Shown one piece after another: positions 52,322-60,405 of a stretch of 64,000 nt of DNA. Source of the DNA: Flammeovirgaceae bacterium 311 (GTDB lineage: Bacteria > Bacteroidota > Bacteroidia > Cytophagales > Cyclobacteriaceae); the NCBI GenBank assembly GCA_000597885.1, contig CP004371.1, forward strand, positions 3,612,501-3,676,500, read 5' to 3'. The translations under genes were made by a program, and so were the position numbers. How positions within the stretch are numbered: the first letter of the stretch is position 1; every line of letters begins with the position of its first letter. Below the pieces are notes generated by a model, which worked only from the letters and a program-made list of their open reading frames with translations, was not told the origin of the DNA and did no database searches.

Positions 52322-52711
52322 AATTTATAATCCTCCCTTTGCCTGAAGGGCACCGGATTAAAATGATAAGTCTCCTGCTTTAAGATTAAAGTTATTTTAA
52401 TCTTAAAGCAGGAGACTTTTTAGCTTTTACAATGCGGGTAAAGGTTCCACCAGCAGTTGTAGGTGTGGTTTCTTTAGTCTGATGAATTATCTGGTGATAA
52501 TGCTCTTTTCTATTGCTTTTCAGATCTGTCAAATTGTTCGGAAGTCTGATTGCTTTAATTTTTTAAACCTTTTCTGCCTTTTTTCTTTTTATCAGTCATA
52601 GCCAGACATTAATATTCCCTCCAACAAGTCCTCTTGTTAAAAATATCACTAACAGATATTGATATTTCCTTAACCAGACGGGTCTCTGTTACTCTGAATT
52701 CTTAATTACAA
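52322..52711. other. Intergenic gap before the GAF kinase gene
   Basis: A 390-bp gap. Apart from the hairpin at 52368-52425 (listed separately), the rest is AT-rich with no ORF or promoter match that I could confirm. Confidence 0.5.
52368..52425. terminator. Very long perfect hairpin, bidirectional terminator
   Basis: A 22-bp perfect stem: 52368-52389 pairs with 52397-52418 around a 7-base loop (AGTTATT), followed by TTTTAGCTTTT. It is much longer than needed for an ordinary terminator. Confidence 0.85.
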
Positions 52712-53995
52712 ATGGAAAAAGCGCCACTGCCGCCCAATGAAGATTTACGATTACTGGCACTCCAGCGGTATCAGCTATTAGACACTGGCTCAGAAGAGCA
52801 GTTTGATGACATTGTTAAGCTTGCTTCACAGATATGCAATACACCTGTATCGCTTATTTCTCTTGTAGATTCTAAAAGGCAGTGGTTTAAAGCCCGCAAG
52901 AATTTTTCCATTCCGGAAATCTCTCGCGAATATGCATTCTGTGCCCATACTATTTTAAGCGACGAGCTGTTGGTAATCGAAGATGCTACAGCAGATGACC
53001 GCTTCAAAAATAACCCGCTGGTAACAGGCGATCCGGATATCAGGTTTTATGCAGGCGCACCACTGATTACGCATGATCAATACAGGCTGGGTGCACTCTG
53101 TGTGATAGACCGTATACCGCGTAATCTCAGTGATCATCAGAAATTTGCCCTCAAGGTACTGGCAGGGCAGGTGGTTAAATTACTGGAACTTCGTTACCAG
53201 AATCTAAAACTGGCCAAAAGTCTCCAAACTGTTAGTCTTCAGAAAAAACGTATTCAGTCACTTCTGCAGGAGCGCGTAAAACTTACTGAAGAACTTGCTA
53301 AAACAAGCCACACCAAAGATCAGATGCTGTCTATCGTTGCGCATGATTTGCGGAGCCCACTACATACTTTACAGAACCTGCTCATGCTCATGTCTGCTAA
53401 AAAAGCCCCTCTGCAGGATGCTGAAAAGTATACGACTGCATTGGGTAAATCTGTAAAAAACGCCATTAACCTGCTGGAGAATTTGCTGGAGTGGGGCAGG
53501 ATACAGCTGGAAGGCCAGGAGCCGGAGAAGCAGCAGGTGAACCTGCATGCCATTGTAGAACAACAGCTCTCAGTGTTACAGAATGCTGCAGAAGAGAAAG
53601 GAAATGTGCTCCGGAACCTGATACCTCAGGATACAGAGTCATATGGCAATACCACATCCCTGAACATAGTGCTGCGCAACCTGCTCATCAATGCTAATAA
53701 ATTCACAGCTGGGGGTGTTATCAGCATATTTTTAGAACAGAAGCCGGATGCAAAGTGGCTGGTGATCCAGGATACAGGTGTTGGCATGGAACCTGCAGTA
53801 TTGGCTCATTTATTCGATTTAAATAAAAAACAAAACCGCTCCGGCACCAACAATGAAAAAGGAAGTGGACTGGGCCTGCACATGAGCCGCGAAGTGCTGC
53901 AACAAATGGGAGGCAGCCTACTGATTGAAAGCAGCGAAGGTAAAGGCACCATTGTTACAGTTATTTTACCTGAAGCAAAAAAAACCGGATCTTGA
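52712..53995 (+). CDS. GAF-domain sensor histidine kinase (orphan)
   Basis: A 427-residue cytoplasmic kinase. The GAF domain (about 20-165) shows FDDIVKLASQICNTPVSLISLVD and FYAGAPLITHDQYRLGALCVID. A coiled linker (about 170-205) leads to HisKA with IVAHDLRSPLHTL (phosphoacceptor His about 209) and the HATPase domain with NLLINANKFTAGG (N box), IQDTGVGMEPA (G1 box) and NEKGSGLGLHMSREV (G2 box). The small-ligand or redox input to GAF is unknown. No response regulator is adjacent. A terminator overlaps its stop. Confidence 0.9.
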   Translation: MEKAPLPPNEDLRLLALQRYQLLDTGSEEQFDDIVKLASQICNTPVSLISLVDSKRQWFKARKNFSIPEISREYAFCAHTILSDELLVIEDATADDRFKNNPLVTGDPDIRFYAGAPLITHDQYRLGALCVIDRIPRNLSDHQKFALKVLAGQVVKLLELRYQNLKLAKSLQTVSLQKKRIQSLLQERVKLTEELAKTSHTKDQMLSIVAHDLRSPLHTLQNLLMLMSAKKAPLQDAEKYTTALGKSVKNAINLLENLLEWGRIQLEGQEPEKQQVNLHAIVEQQLSVLQNAAEEKGNVLRNLIPQDTESYGNTTSLNIVLRNLLINANKFTAGGVISIFLEQKPDAKWLVIQDTGVGMEPAVLAHLFDLNKKQNRSGTNNEKGSGLGLHMSREVLQQMGGSLLIESSEGKGTIVTVILPEAKKTGS

Positions 53996-54013
53996 CAAAG
54001 ATCCGGTTTTTCT
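53979..54013 (+). terminator. Terminator of the GAF kinase gene
   Basis: AAAACCGGATCTT (53981-53993) pairs with AAGATCCGGTTTT (53998-54010) around GACA, followed by TCT. It includes the stop codon and separates this gene from the convergent low-complexity gene. Confidence 0.85.
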
Positions 54014-54047
54014 ATTATAGGCCCTTTGGTAGGGCTGTGTCGCTTAA

Positions 54048-55010
54048 TTAGTAGCGATCTGGGTCGTAGCCGCGGTTATAGCCACCAAATTGGGAGCTGC
54101 GGTTTCTATTGTAGCTGTCACTACCCCAGCCGCTTCTGTCATTATCACGGTCGCCCCAGCTGCGGTCATCGCGGCGGTCGTCCATGTCGCGGCGGCGTTC
54201 TGCCCTGTCATCGCCAAACCAGGAACGTACTTCGTCACCTGACTTTTCGAAGAACCCACGGTCATTATCGCGGTCTCTGTTGCGATTCATGTCGCGGTCG
54301 TAGCCAGATGAACCAAAGTGGCTGCCACGGTCGCGGTCATAATCACGTCCATAGCTGCTGCCGCCACCACTGTAATTGGTGCTGCCGCTACCGCCACCAT
54401 ATTCGCTGCCGTAGCTACGGTAATCGCTGGCGCCGCCACCATAGCTGCTCCCTCTGTTTGAAGAACCGGAGCCATAGTTGCTGCTGCCGGAACCATAGCT
54501 GTTATTGCCAAAGCTGCGGTCGCTGCGGTCGCGGTCGTAACCACCGGTCATGCCGCCGCCAAAGTTGCTGGTGCTACCATACATGTTGGCAGATGATCCG
54601 TAATTGCTGCGTCCGGAATCACGATCAAAGTTGCTGCTGGAGCCAAGGTTTCTTCCACCACCATAGGAGCTTCCCATGCTGGAGTTATGGTATCCATCAG
54701 AACCTCTCCTGTTGCGGTCGCTGTCACGGTCGCCCCAGTTACGGTTGCTGTCGCGGTCGCCCCAGTTACGATCACTGTTGCTATAGCCACGGTCGTAGCG
54801 CTGGTTCGAATCCCTGCGGCGATCGTTGTCATCATCACCAAACCAGGAACGTACCTGATCTCCGGCTTTATCAAAAAAGCCCCGATCGTTGTCACGGTCA
54901 CGGTTGTTGTAATCGCGGTCGTAGCCTCGGTTATAGTTAGATCCGTAGGTACGGTCGCGGTCGTAATTATTATTATTATCTCTGTCTGAAAAATCTTGTT
55001 CGTATCGCAT
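54048..55010 (-). CDS. Gly/Asn/Asp/Arg/Tyr-rich low-complexity protein with two SWF motifs
   Basis: A 320-residue protein built of low-complexity sequence rich in Gly, Ser, Asn, Asp, Arg and Tyr (SSNYGSGSSNRGSSYGGGAS; DRDRGSHFGSSGYDRD). It has no signal peptide and very few Leu, Ile or Val, so it is likely cytoplasmic and mostly disordered. Two copies of a conserved motif interrupt it: RGFFDKAGDQVRSWFGDD (about 44-61) and RGFFEKSGDEVRSWFGDD (about 252-269), each followed by an Arg/Asp-rich tail (AERRRDMDDR). The motif recurs near the C-terminus of the neighbour at 55277. The motif resembles SWFGD-type segments that I recall in some BON-domain proteins of this phylum, though not with certainty. 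Function unknown. Confidence 0.75.
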   Translation of the reverse strand: MRYEQDFSDRDNNNNYDRDRTYGSNYNRGYDRDYNNRDRDNDRGFFDKAGDQVRSWFGDDDNDRRRDSNQRYDRGYSNSDRNWGDRDSNRNWGDRDSDRNRRGSDGYHNSSMGSSYGGGRNLGSSSNFDRDSGRSNYGSSANMYGSTSNFGGGMTGGYDRDRSDRSFGNNSYGSGSSNYGSGSSNRGSSYGGGASDYRSYGSEYGGGSGSTNYSGGGSSYGRDYDRDRGSHFGSSGYDRDMNRNRDRDNDRGFFEKSGDEVRSWFGDDRAERRRDMDDRRDDRSWGDRDNDRSGWGSDSYNRNRSSQFGGYNRGYDPDRY

Positions 55011-55218
55011 AATTGTAAAAGTTTAGTTAAAAAATTATTTAAATATTGCCGGCTGGCTGTGAAAGCCATATTGCCAGCAAATCTGCTTTTGCCTCTTTAA
55101 AAAGTACTCTGCATATTCAGGCACCTTCAGCAAAAGCATGTATACAGCTTATTCTTTTAAAAAAGAATTATGCTGTTCCCTTATATAAACTACTGTTTAT
55201 ATCTGAAAAGGTTATGAG

Positions 55219-55251
55219 CAAAGACCGGCTCTGCATGAGCCAGTCTTTGCC
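55219..55251 (-). terminator. Hairpin between the two low-complexity genes
   Basis: On the plus strand GCAAAGACCGGCTC (55219-55232) pairs with GAGCCAGTCTTTGC (55238-55251), one mismatch, around a 5-base loop. On the minus strand it follows the stop of the 55277 gene; no long U tract is seen, so termination strength is uncertain. Confidence 0.5.
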
Positions 55252-55276
55252 TTAACCATTGCTTTGCTATTAATTA

Positions 55277-57856
55277 CTAGTAGCGGTCGCGGCCTTGTGA
55301 GCCATAATTGCGGTCGCGGTCGTCATCATCGCTGCTAAACCATGAACGCACACGCTCACCTGCTTTTTCCAGGAAGCCACGATCTTCGTCGCGATTTCTG
55401 TCACGATCATTATCTCTGTTGCGGTCATAGTTGCTACTGCCACCATAATTCTGGTTGCGGTCGCCGCTGTAGTTGCCATACTCTGTGTGCTGGCTGCGGT
55501 TAGCACCAGACCCGCCTGAACGGTTTTGTCCATAGCCTGCGCCGTAGTTACCGCCGCCACCATAGCTGCTGGCGCCGCCGTAGTTGCTGCCGGAACCAGC
55601 ACCGGAACCATAGCCACCGCCATAGTTGCGGTCTCTGTCGGAGCCAAAGCTTGATCCGCCCTGGCTGCCCTGGTTACCAGAGCCCATACCGCCGCCATAA
55701 GAACCGGAGGTACTGCCATAGCCGCCACTGCTCATACCACCGCTATAGCTGCTGCGGCCCATATTGCGGTCGTTGTCGCGGTCTGAATTGCCGCCACCCC
55801 AGCTGCTGGAGCCACCACCATAGTTGCTGCTGCCGCCAAAGTCGCGGTCACGGTCGGTAGAACCACCGCCATAGCTGCTGTAGCCACCTCTGCCAGATAT
55901 ACCCATATCACGGCCTGAACCGGAAGAAGAGCCACCATAGCCACTCTGGCCGCTGGAGCCAAAGCCTCCGCCATAGTTGCTGGTGCTGGAACCATAGCCG
56001 CTGCTCATGCTGCTTCCATAGCCACCAGAACCTCCCTGGTTGCTTCTGCCCCAGTCGCCACGGTCGGAGCTGCCGCCATAGCCGGAGCCGCCTCTGTTAG
56101 ACATGCCCATATCGCGGTCGCGGCCGGAAGAAGAACCTCCATAGCCACCCTGGCTGCTTGAGCCATAGTTAGAGCTTCCATAGTTTCCTGATCCGTAGCT
56201 TGAGCTACCATAGTTCTGATCGCTATCGGTACCACGGTAAGAGCCACTGCCATAGCTGGAGTCTTGTCTGAAACCTCCACCTGAGCTGCGGTCGCGGTCG
56301 TAGCCTCCACCTCCACTGCTGGAGCCGTAGTTAGAGCTACCGTAATTACCAGAACCGTAGCTTGAGCCGCCTAAGCCTCTGTCGCTGTCGGTGCCACGAT
56401 CAAAGCTGCCGCCATAACTGGAGCCGCCCATGCCGCTTGCGCCGCCAAAATCGCGATTTCTGTCGCTACCGCCGCCACCGCCATAGCTGCCGGTATCGTA
56501 ACCCGAGCCGGAGCTGTAGCCACGGTATCCTTCATTCTGATTATCTCTGCCACGATTTTGATCGTTTTGCATACTGCCAGAATATTGATTTCCACCCTGG
56601 TTTTGGTCGCCATACTGGCTGAACCCAGAGCTACGGCCATATCCGCCGGACATACCATGATTACCCTGGTTACTCATGTTACCCTGGTTACCTTGGTTGT
56701 AAGAGCCGCCCCATCCCTGGGAACCACCCTGTTCGCGTTCCTGGTTTCTCCAGTTAGAGCCATGGCTTTGGTTCCAGTCAGATCCCTGGCCATAATTATG
56801 ACCGCCCTGGCCACTCTGGTTGCTTCCTGAGCTGTTGCCCTGGTTCCATGTATGACTACCCTGGTTTCTGTTGTAGCCGCCCATCTGGTCCTGGTTTCCA
56901 CGGTTTTCACTTCCGCCCGAGCCTTGCCCATACTGGCTGCTGCTACTGCCGTAACTATTGCCCATACCAGATTCTCCGCGGCCATAATTTTCGCTGTTCC
57001 AGTTAGCACCGGAGCCTCCCTGGCCACTGTACTGGCTGGCAGAACTGCCATACCCAAAACCAGAGTTCTGGTTTGATGAACCACCCTGATTGCGCATGTT
57101 ACCTTCATTATAACCACCTTCGCTCTGCCTGTAGCCCTGGCTCCAGTTACCACCCTGGTCTTGAGAGCCCTGGCCGGAACCCATGTTTCCGCCCATGCCA
57201 TAACCATAATCGGCACCAGAGCTGCCACCTAAAGCGTAACTACTGCTCCGGCCTCCCTGGTTTTGATCATCCTGGTTCCTGCTGCCGGACTGGCTGCCGT
57301 AATTCTGGCCCTGGTTGCTTTGGCCGGAACCGGAAGATGATGAATACGGGCTTTGACTGCCGGCACTGCTCCAGCTGCGCTCACGATCGGAATCGTTACC
57401 TCTGTTACTGCTGTTACCAGTATTACCTGATGATTCATTGTTTCTGTCATAATTACTGCCAGAGCCAGTATTACCACCAGAGCTGCTACTGCTTGTATTA
57501 GTGGAAGAACCACTTATATCTCCTGAGCTGCTTTTGGCTTTATCGCCTGTAGAAGAACCGGCGTTGGTGCTTCCGCTAGTGCCAGAGCCTGCGTTGGTAC
57601 TACCACTTGCAGAGCTACCTGAGCTTCTGTTACTGGAAGCAGCAGTAGCTGATTTTGAAGTACCACCTGTTTTACTCTTATCGGTACTGCCGCCCGCATT
57701 GCTCCCTGTGGAGCTGCTGCCAGATGAGGCAGTTACATCTGTTGATGATTTGCCGGTAGCATTTCCTGTTTTCTTGCTGTCGTTAGTCGAATTAGTCTCC
57801 GAATTTTTGTTTCGGTCCTGATCAGACTGCGATTCATTTTTGTCATTCGTAGCCAT
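55277..57856 (-). CDS. Giant Gly/Ser/Tyr-rich low-complexity protein with C-terminal SWF motif
   Basis: An 859-residue protein almost wholly of low complexity. The N-terminal part (about 1-125) is Ser/Thr/Gly/Asn/Lys/Ala rich without Tyr (SSTGSNAGGSTDKSKTGGTS). The middle part (about 130-430) is Gln/Asn/Gly/Ser rich with Tyr (NWSQGYRQSEGGYNEGNMRN). The rest (about 430-820) is Tyr/Gly/Ser/Arg/Asp rich (SSYGSGNYGSSNYGSSSQGG). It ends with RGFLEKAGERVRSWFSSDDDD (about 833-853), related to the motif in the 54048 protein. No signal peptide, no cysteine, hardly any aliphatic residues. The composition is similar to prion-like, phase-separating proteins of eukaryotes, with repeated Tyr and Arg as stickers. 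Bacterial function unknown. Confidence 0.75.
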   Translation of the reverse strand: MATNDKNESQSDQDRNKNSETNSTNDSKKTGNATGKSSTDVTASSGSSSTGSNAGGSTDKSKTGGTSKSATAASSNRSSGSSASGSTNAGSGTSGSTNAGSSTGDKAKSSSGDISGSSTNTSSSSSGGNTGSGSNYDRNNESSGNTGNSSNRGNDSDRERSWSSAGSQSPYSSSSGSGQSNQGQNYGSQSGSRNQDDQNQGGRSSSYALGGSSGADYGYGMGGNMGSGQGSQDQGGNWSQGYRQSEGGYNEGNMRNQGGSSNQNSGFGYGSSASQYSGQGGSGANWNSENYGRGESGMGNSYGSSSSQYGQGSGGSENRGNQDQMGGYNRNQGSHTWNQGNSSGSNQSGQGGHNYGQGSDWNQSHGSNWRNQEREQGGSQGWGGSYNQGNQGNMSNQGNHGMSGGYGRSSGFSQYGDQNQGGNQYSGSMQNDQNRGRDNQNEGYRGYSSGSGYDTGSYGGGGGSDRNRDFGGASGMGGSSYGGSFDRGTDSDRGLGGSSYGSGNYGSSNYGSSSGGGGYDRDRSSGGGFRQDSSYGSGSYRGTDSDQNYGSSSYGSGNYGSSNYGSSSQGGYGGSSSGRDRDMGMSNRGGSGYGGSSDRGDWGRSNQGGSGGYGSSMSSGYGSSTSNYGGGFGSSGQSGYGGSSSGSGRDMGISGRGGYSSYGGGSTDRDRDFGGSSNYGGGSSSWGGGNSDRDNDRNMGRSSYSGGMSSGGYGSTSGSYGGGMGSGNQGSQGGSSFGSDRDRNYGGGYGSGAGSGSNYGGASSYGGGGNYGAGYGQNRSGGSGANRSQHTEYGNYSGDRNQNYGGSSNYDRNRDNDRDRNRDEDRGFLEKAGERVRSWFSSDDDDRDRNYGSQGRDRY

Positions 57857-58104
57857 AAAAATTTCAAGTTTTAATAATAAAAAATTCTATTTGATTGTCG
57901 TTGATCCCGGGTTTACCACATACACCTACCTGCTTTTCTCCCGGGCCGGCACTCCATACAAAAGGAGTTCATAACAGCCTGGATAAACAGGTCATGCAAG
58001 AGATGTAGCATCTCTGCATCATTAATCATAATGGCCGTACATTGTACGCCCCGGTCCGGTTAGCAAAGCATTACATAGCATACTGCTCCAGAAGAAGCAG
58101 TCAG

Positions 58105-58677
58105 TTAAGCAGCCTGCAGCATTTGTGATGGCTTAACACATCCATCTACAATGATACAGAGTGCTTTCGTTTCACTCTTAAGCTTTTGCAAGAGGTTACG
58201 CTGATGCCTTGGCACCACCTGCAGATCATTAGGCAGCTTTGGCCTTGCATGTTGTTTGCAATACCAATGTTTAAACGGAGCTTTTACACTCATACTGCTA
58301 ATAAGTTGCGTTAGCTTGTCCGCCTCCATACCAGTAAAAGCTGGTACCAATGGCGTACCTCCGGGGTTGAGAAAAGAGCGGGAGGGAGAAGAAAAATTAT
58401 TCAGTGAAGAAGAGACAGAACCAGAGTACTTAAAACTGCCAACAGCCTGGGTTATGGTTTGCAGCTGGTCAGAGGAGGGTTTTACAGAGCGTTCAGAAAA
58501 AGGAACTTCAGTAGCCCGGATTTTGGACTCAATATCAAAGCTAAAACTTAAAAGACGGCAACAGGCTGCTTTCGTCCTTTCTTCCTGTTGAAACGCTGTT
58601 TGTCTGGTTGAAAAAAATTTAGTGCCCATACAGCCGTAAAGACAAGCTGCGGGCTTTACAACACTGATCTGATTCAT
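58105..58677 (-). CDS. Hypothetical protein, unknown family
   Basis: A 190-residue protein that I do not recognise. It is Ser/Lys/Arg rich with several Cys (KAACCRLLSFSFDIESKI; FKHWYCKQHARPKLPND; ALCIIVDGCVKPSQM). No signal peptide. A strong ribosome-binding site (GAGGGGATC just before the ATG, plus strand 58678-58686) supports translation. A plus-strand frame at 58256-58591 is its antisense shadow. It lies upstream of the low-complexity pair in the same direction and could be linked to it. Confidence 0.45.
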   Translation of the reverse strand: MNQISVVKPAACLYGCMGTKFFSTRQTAFQQEERTKAACCRLLSFSFDIESKIRATEVPFSERSVKPSSDQLQTITQAVGSFKYSGSVSSSLNNFSSPSRSFLNPGGTPLVPAFTGMEADKLTQLISSMSVKAPFKHWYCKQHARPKLPNDLQVVPRHQRNLLQKLKSETKALCIIVDGCVKPSQMLQAA

Positions 58678-58935
58678 GATCCCCTCTGAAAATATACTTC
58701 CTTAAAAAAATTTCAAACGTTTGAAAAGCTGCTATAGCGGCTATCTTACTTTTGGAAGTACCTGTATAACAGGATCAGTCTTGCATGGTTTTGAAAAGCC
58801 TGATTAATTTTATTTTAACTTTTTGACTTAAAAAAGCGGCTCTACCTATTATATAAATACGGTAAATAATAAAAACTGTTATCTTTTAAACATTCTCGCA
58901 CCAATGCCTTTAAATAGAGACAAGCCTAATTCTAT

Positions 58936-59559
58936 ATGTCTATTTTTAATAAATCTGGTAGTACAGAGCAACACGGCAATGAGCCTCACCCATTCTTTAA
59001 AAGAGTAGTTGACCGACTGCCACCGGGCAGATTACTCTTACTGAGTGAGTCTGTAAACCGGTATGCTGTTTATGCCGCAGAAGCAGGCTGGAGGGTGCAT
59101 GCCATAGGGTTTAGCAAGGATGATCAGGAAAGAACACTAGCCCTGGCCGATCAGGCACATGAAAAAAATATCTCATTCAGCCTCTATCAGCCTAACACTC
59201 CTTTTTGCCAGGGCCTGGAATTTGATGCAGCCGTACTCATGTACGCACAGCTGCCTCCGGATATCAGGCGCAGCTTTCACCAGGCAGTAGTCAATTGCCT
59301 TAAACCAGACGGTGGCAACCTTTACCTGCTGGCATACAGTGAAAACCAGCCCGAAAACACCACGGCTTACCTGCCCGATGTTCGTTACCGGAAAGCTGAT
59401 CTGATGGAAGACTTTACGGGCTTACAAATTGATCTGCTGCAGGAAGAAGAAGAAACACTCCCGGATACGGATCAAAAAGTCTCTTTGATCCACCTGACGG
59501 CGGTTCGCAACAGCGAGTACGATGGCAGCGACTCGGTAAGTTTTTCAGTGAAGGGGTAA
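58936..59559 (+). CDS. SAM-dependent methyltransferase-like protein (degenerate motif I)
   Basis: A 207-residue class I methyltransferase-like protein. After the HPFFKRVVDRLPPGRLLLLSESVNRYAVYAAEAGWRVHAIG stretch (about 22-61), where a TehB-like enzyme has VLxPGEGEGRNAVYAA, the usual glycine-rich motif I is changed to LSESVNR, so SAM binding may be weak or altered. The acidic motif II (HAIGFSKDD) and motif IV (LEFDAAVLMYAQLPPDIRRSF) are visible, as is VVNCLKPDGGNLYLL near 115. It is 6 bp before a DUF3891-like gene, with which it probably forms an operon. Confidence 0.7.
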   Translation: MSIFNKSGSTEQHGNEPHPFFKRVVDRLPPGRLLLLSESVNRYAVYAAEAGWRVHAIGFSKDDQERTLALADQAHEKNISFSLYQPNTPFCQGLEFDAAVLMYAQLPPDIRRSFHQAVVNCLKPDGGNLYLLAYSENQPENTTAYLPDVRYRKADLMEDFTGLQIDLLQEEEETLPDTDQKVSLIHLTAVRNSEYDGSDSVSFSVKG

Positions 59560-59565
59560 TCTTCT

Positions 59566-60294
59566 ATGATTGTAAACAGTACTGAAAAGGGCTGGGAAAT
59601 AATTTTTCAGCGTGCGCATGAATTGCTGGCTGTACAAATTGGCTGGCACTGGCAGCTAAAGCAGCGCCCTCAACGCTGGCTGGAAACCCTCACTGCCATT
59701 GGCGATCATGACAATCAGCAGGATGCATGGCAGCGTGCAGAACATCTTACCAAAGCAGGTGCTCCTATCGATTTTAGTCAGAAGGTGTTTTCACTGCAAC
59801 AGGCTCAAAATGTTGTGAGGGTAGCCCAGTATAAAAGCCGCTACGTAGCCCTGCTCATCAGCATGCATGTAAGCTACCTCTACGAAAGTTTAAGAGGAGA
59901 AAATAAAGGGCTGGATCAGCTGCTGGACGAGCAAAAGAAACACCAGCAGGAGTGGCGAAAAACATTAAAAATAAGTAAACAGGAAGCAGAGGCCGCATAT
60001 CGGTTAATGCACTGGTGCGACCGTTGTTCGTTAATTTTATGCAGGCGCCAGCTGCCTGAAGACGAACGCCGGCTGGAGGTTTTTCAGGGACCTGATGGTG
60101 AAACCTATCATATCTGGCAACGCAGCCAGGACAGAAGCCTGGTGATAGAACCCTGGCCTTTTGAAGAAAAAGAGTTTGATGTTTGGGTAGAAGTCAGGCA
60201 ACTGGAACAGCTTAGCTTTGATAATGATGAAGCCCTTGCCAAAGCGCTTATGTCGGCCAAACCTGTTGAACAGCACTGGATTTTCAAAAAATAG
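59566..60294 (+). CDS. DUF3891-like protein
   Basis: A 242-residue soluble protein of the DUF3891 type. The pattern GWEIIFQRAHELLAVQIGWHW (about 9-29), IGDHDNQQDAWQRAEHL and YKSRYVALLISMHVSYLYES fits the family; several His residues (RAH, GDHDN, SMHVSY) may form a metal-binding or catalytic site, as in HD-like folds. Biochemical role unknown. It is 6 bp after the methyltransferase-like gene, so they are likely coupled. A long hairpin follows. Confidence 0.75.
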   Translation: MIVNSTEKGWEIIFQRAHELLAVQIGWHWQLKQRPQRWLETLTAIGDHDNQQDAWQRAEHLTKAGAPIDFSQKVFSLQQAQNVVRVAQYKSRYVALLISMHVSYLYESLRGENKGLDQLLDEQKKHQQEWRKTLKISKQEAEAAYRLMHWCDRCSLILCRRQLPEDERRLEVFQGPDGETYHIWQRSQDRSLVIEPWPFEEKEFDVWVEVRQLEQLSFDNDEALAKALMSAKPVEQHWIFKK

Positions 60295-60330
60295 CTGCTG
60301 CAGAAATTAACCATAAACAGCTTCACAAAA

Positions 60331-60373
60331 AAATCCCTGCAGAGCACTTAATGAAAGTGCTCTGCAGGGATTT
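60331..60373. terminator. Long perfect bidirectional terminator
   Basis: A perfect 19-bp stem (60331-60349 with 60355-60373) around a 5-base loop, with As before and Ts after. It lies between the converging DUF3891-like gene and the membrane protein gene at 60406 and probably ends both. Confidence 0.9.
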
Positions 60374-60405
60374 ATCTTTGCTAAAGGTTTCAGATAGAAC
60401 AAGGT

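Noticed and set aside
51811-52353. A 180-codon minus-strand ORF with a hydrophobic C-terminal half
   Set aside because: It overlaps the convincing small plus-strand gene (52022-52321) and the long terminator stem at 51835-51887, both of which explain its sequence; no supporting start site was seen.
54795-54820. GGTTCGAATCC, like the T-arm of a tRNA
   Set aside because: It lies inside the low-complexity coding sequence and the acceptor and anticodon arms are missing; chance match.
54026-54940. A 304-residue plus-strand frame, Cys/His/Gly rich, opposite the low-complexity gene
   Set aside because: It is the antisense reading of the Gly/Ser/Tyr/Arg codons in the minus-strand gene. It has no signal, no ribosome site and a composition explained by the codon pattern (e.g. 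antisense of CGG and GGT triplets).
55270-57821. Several further ORFs on both strands over the 859-residue low-complexity gene
   Set aside because: Repeated GC-rich codons keep all frames open. Only the frame with the start at 57856 gives a coherent protein, including the SWF motif.
58256-58591. A plus-strand ORF with an apparent signal-peptide-like start
   Set aside because: It starts with TTG, has no ribosome site, and lies antisense to the minus-strand frame 58105-58677, which has a good ribosome site.
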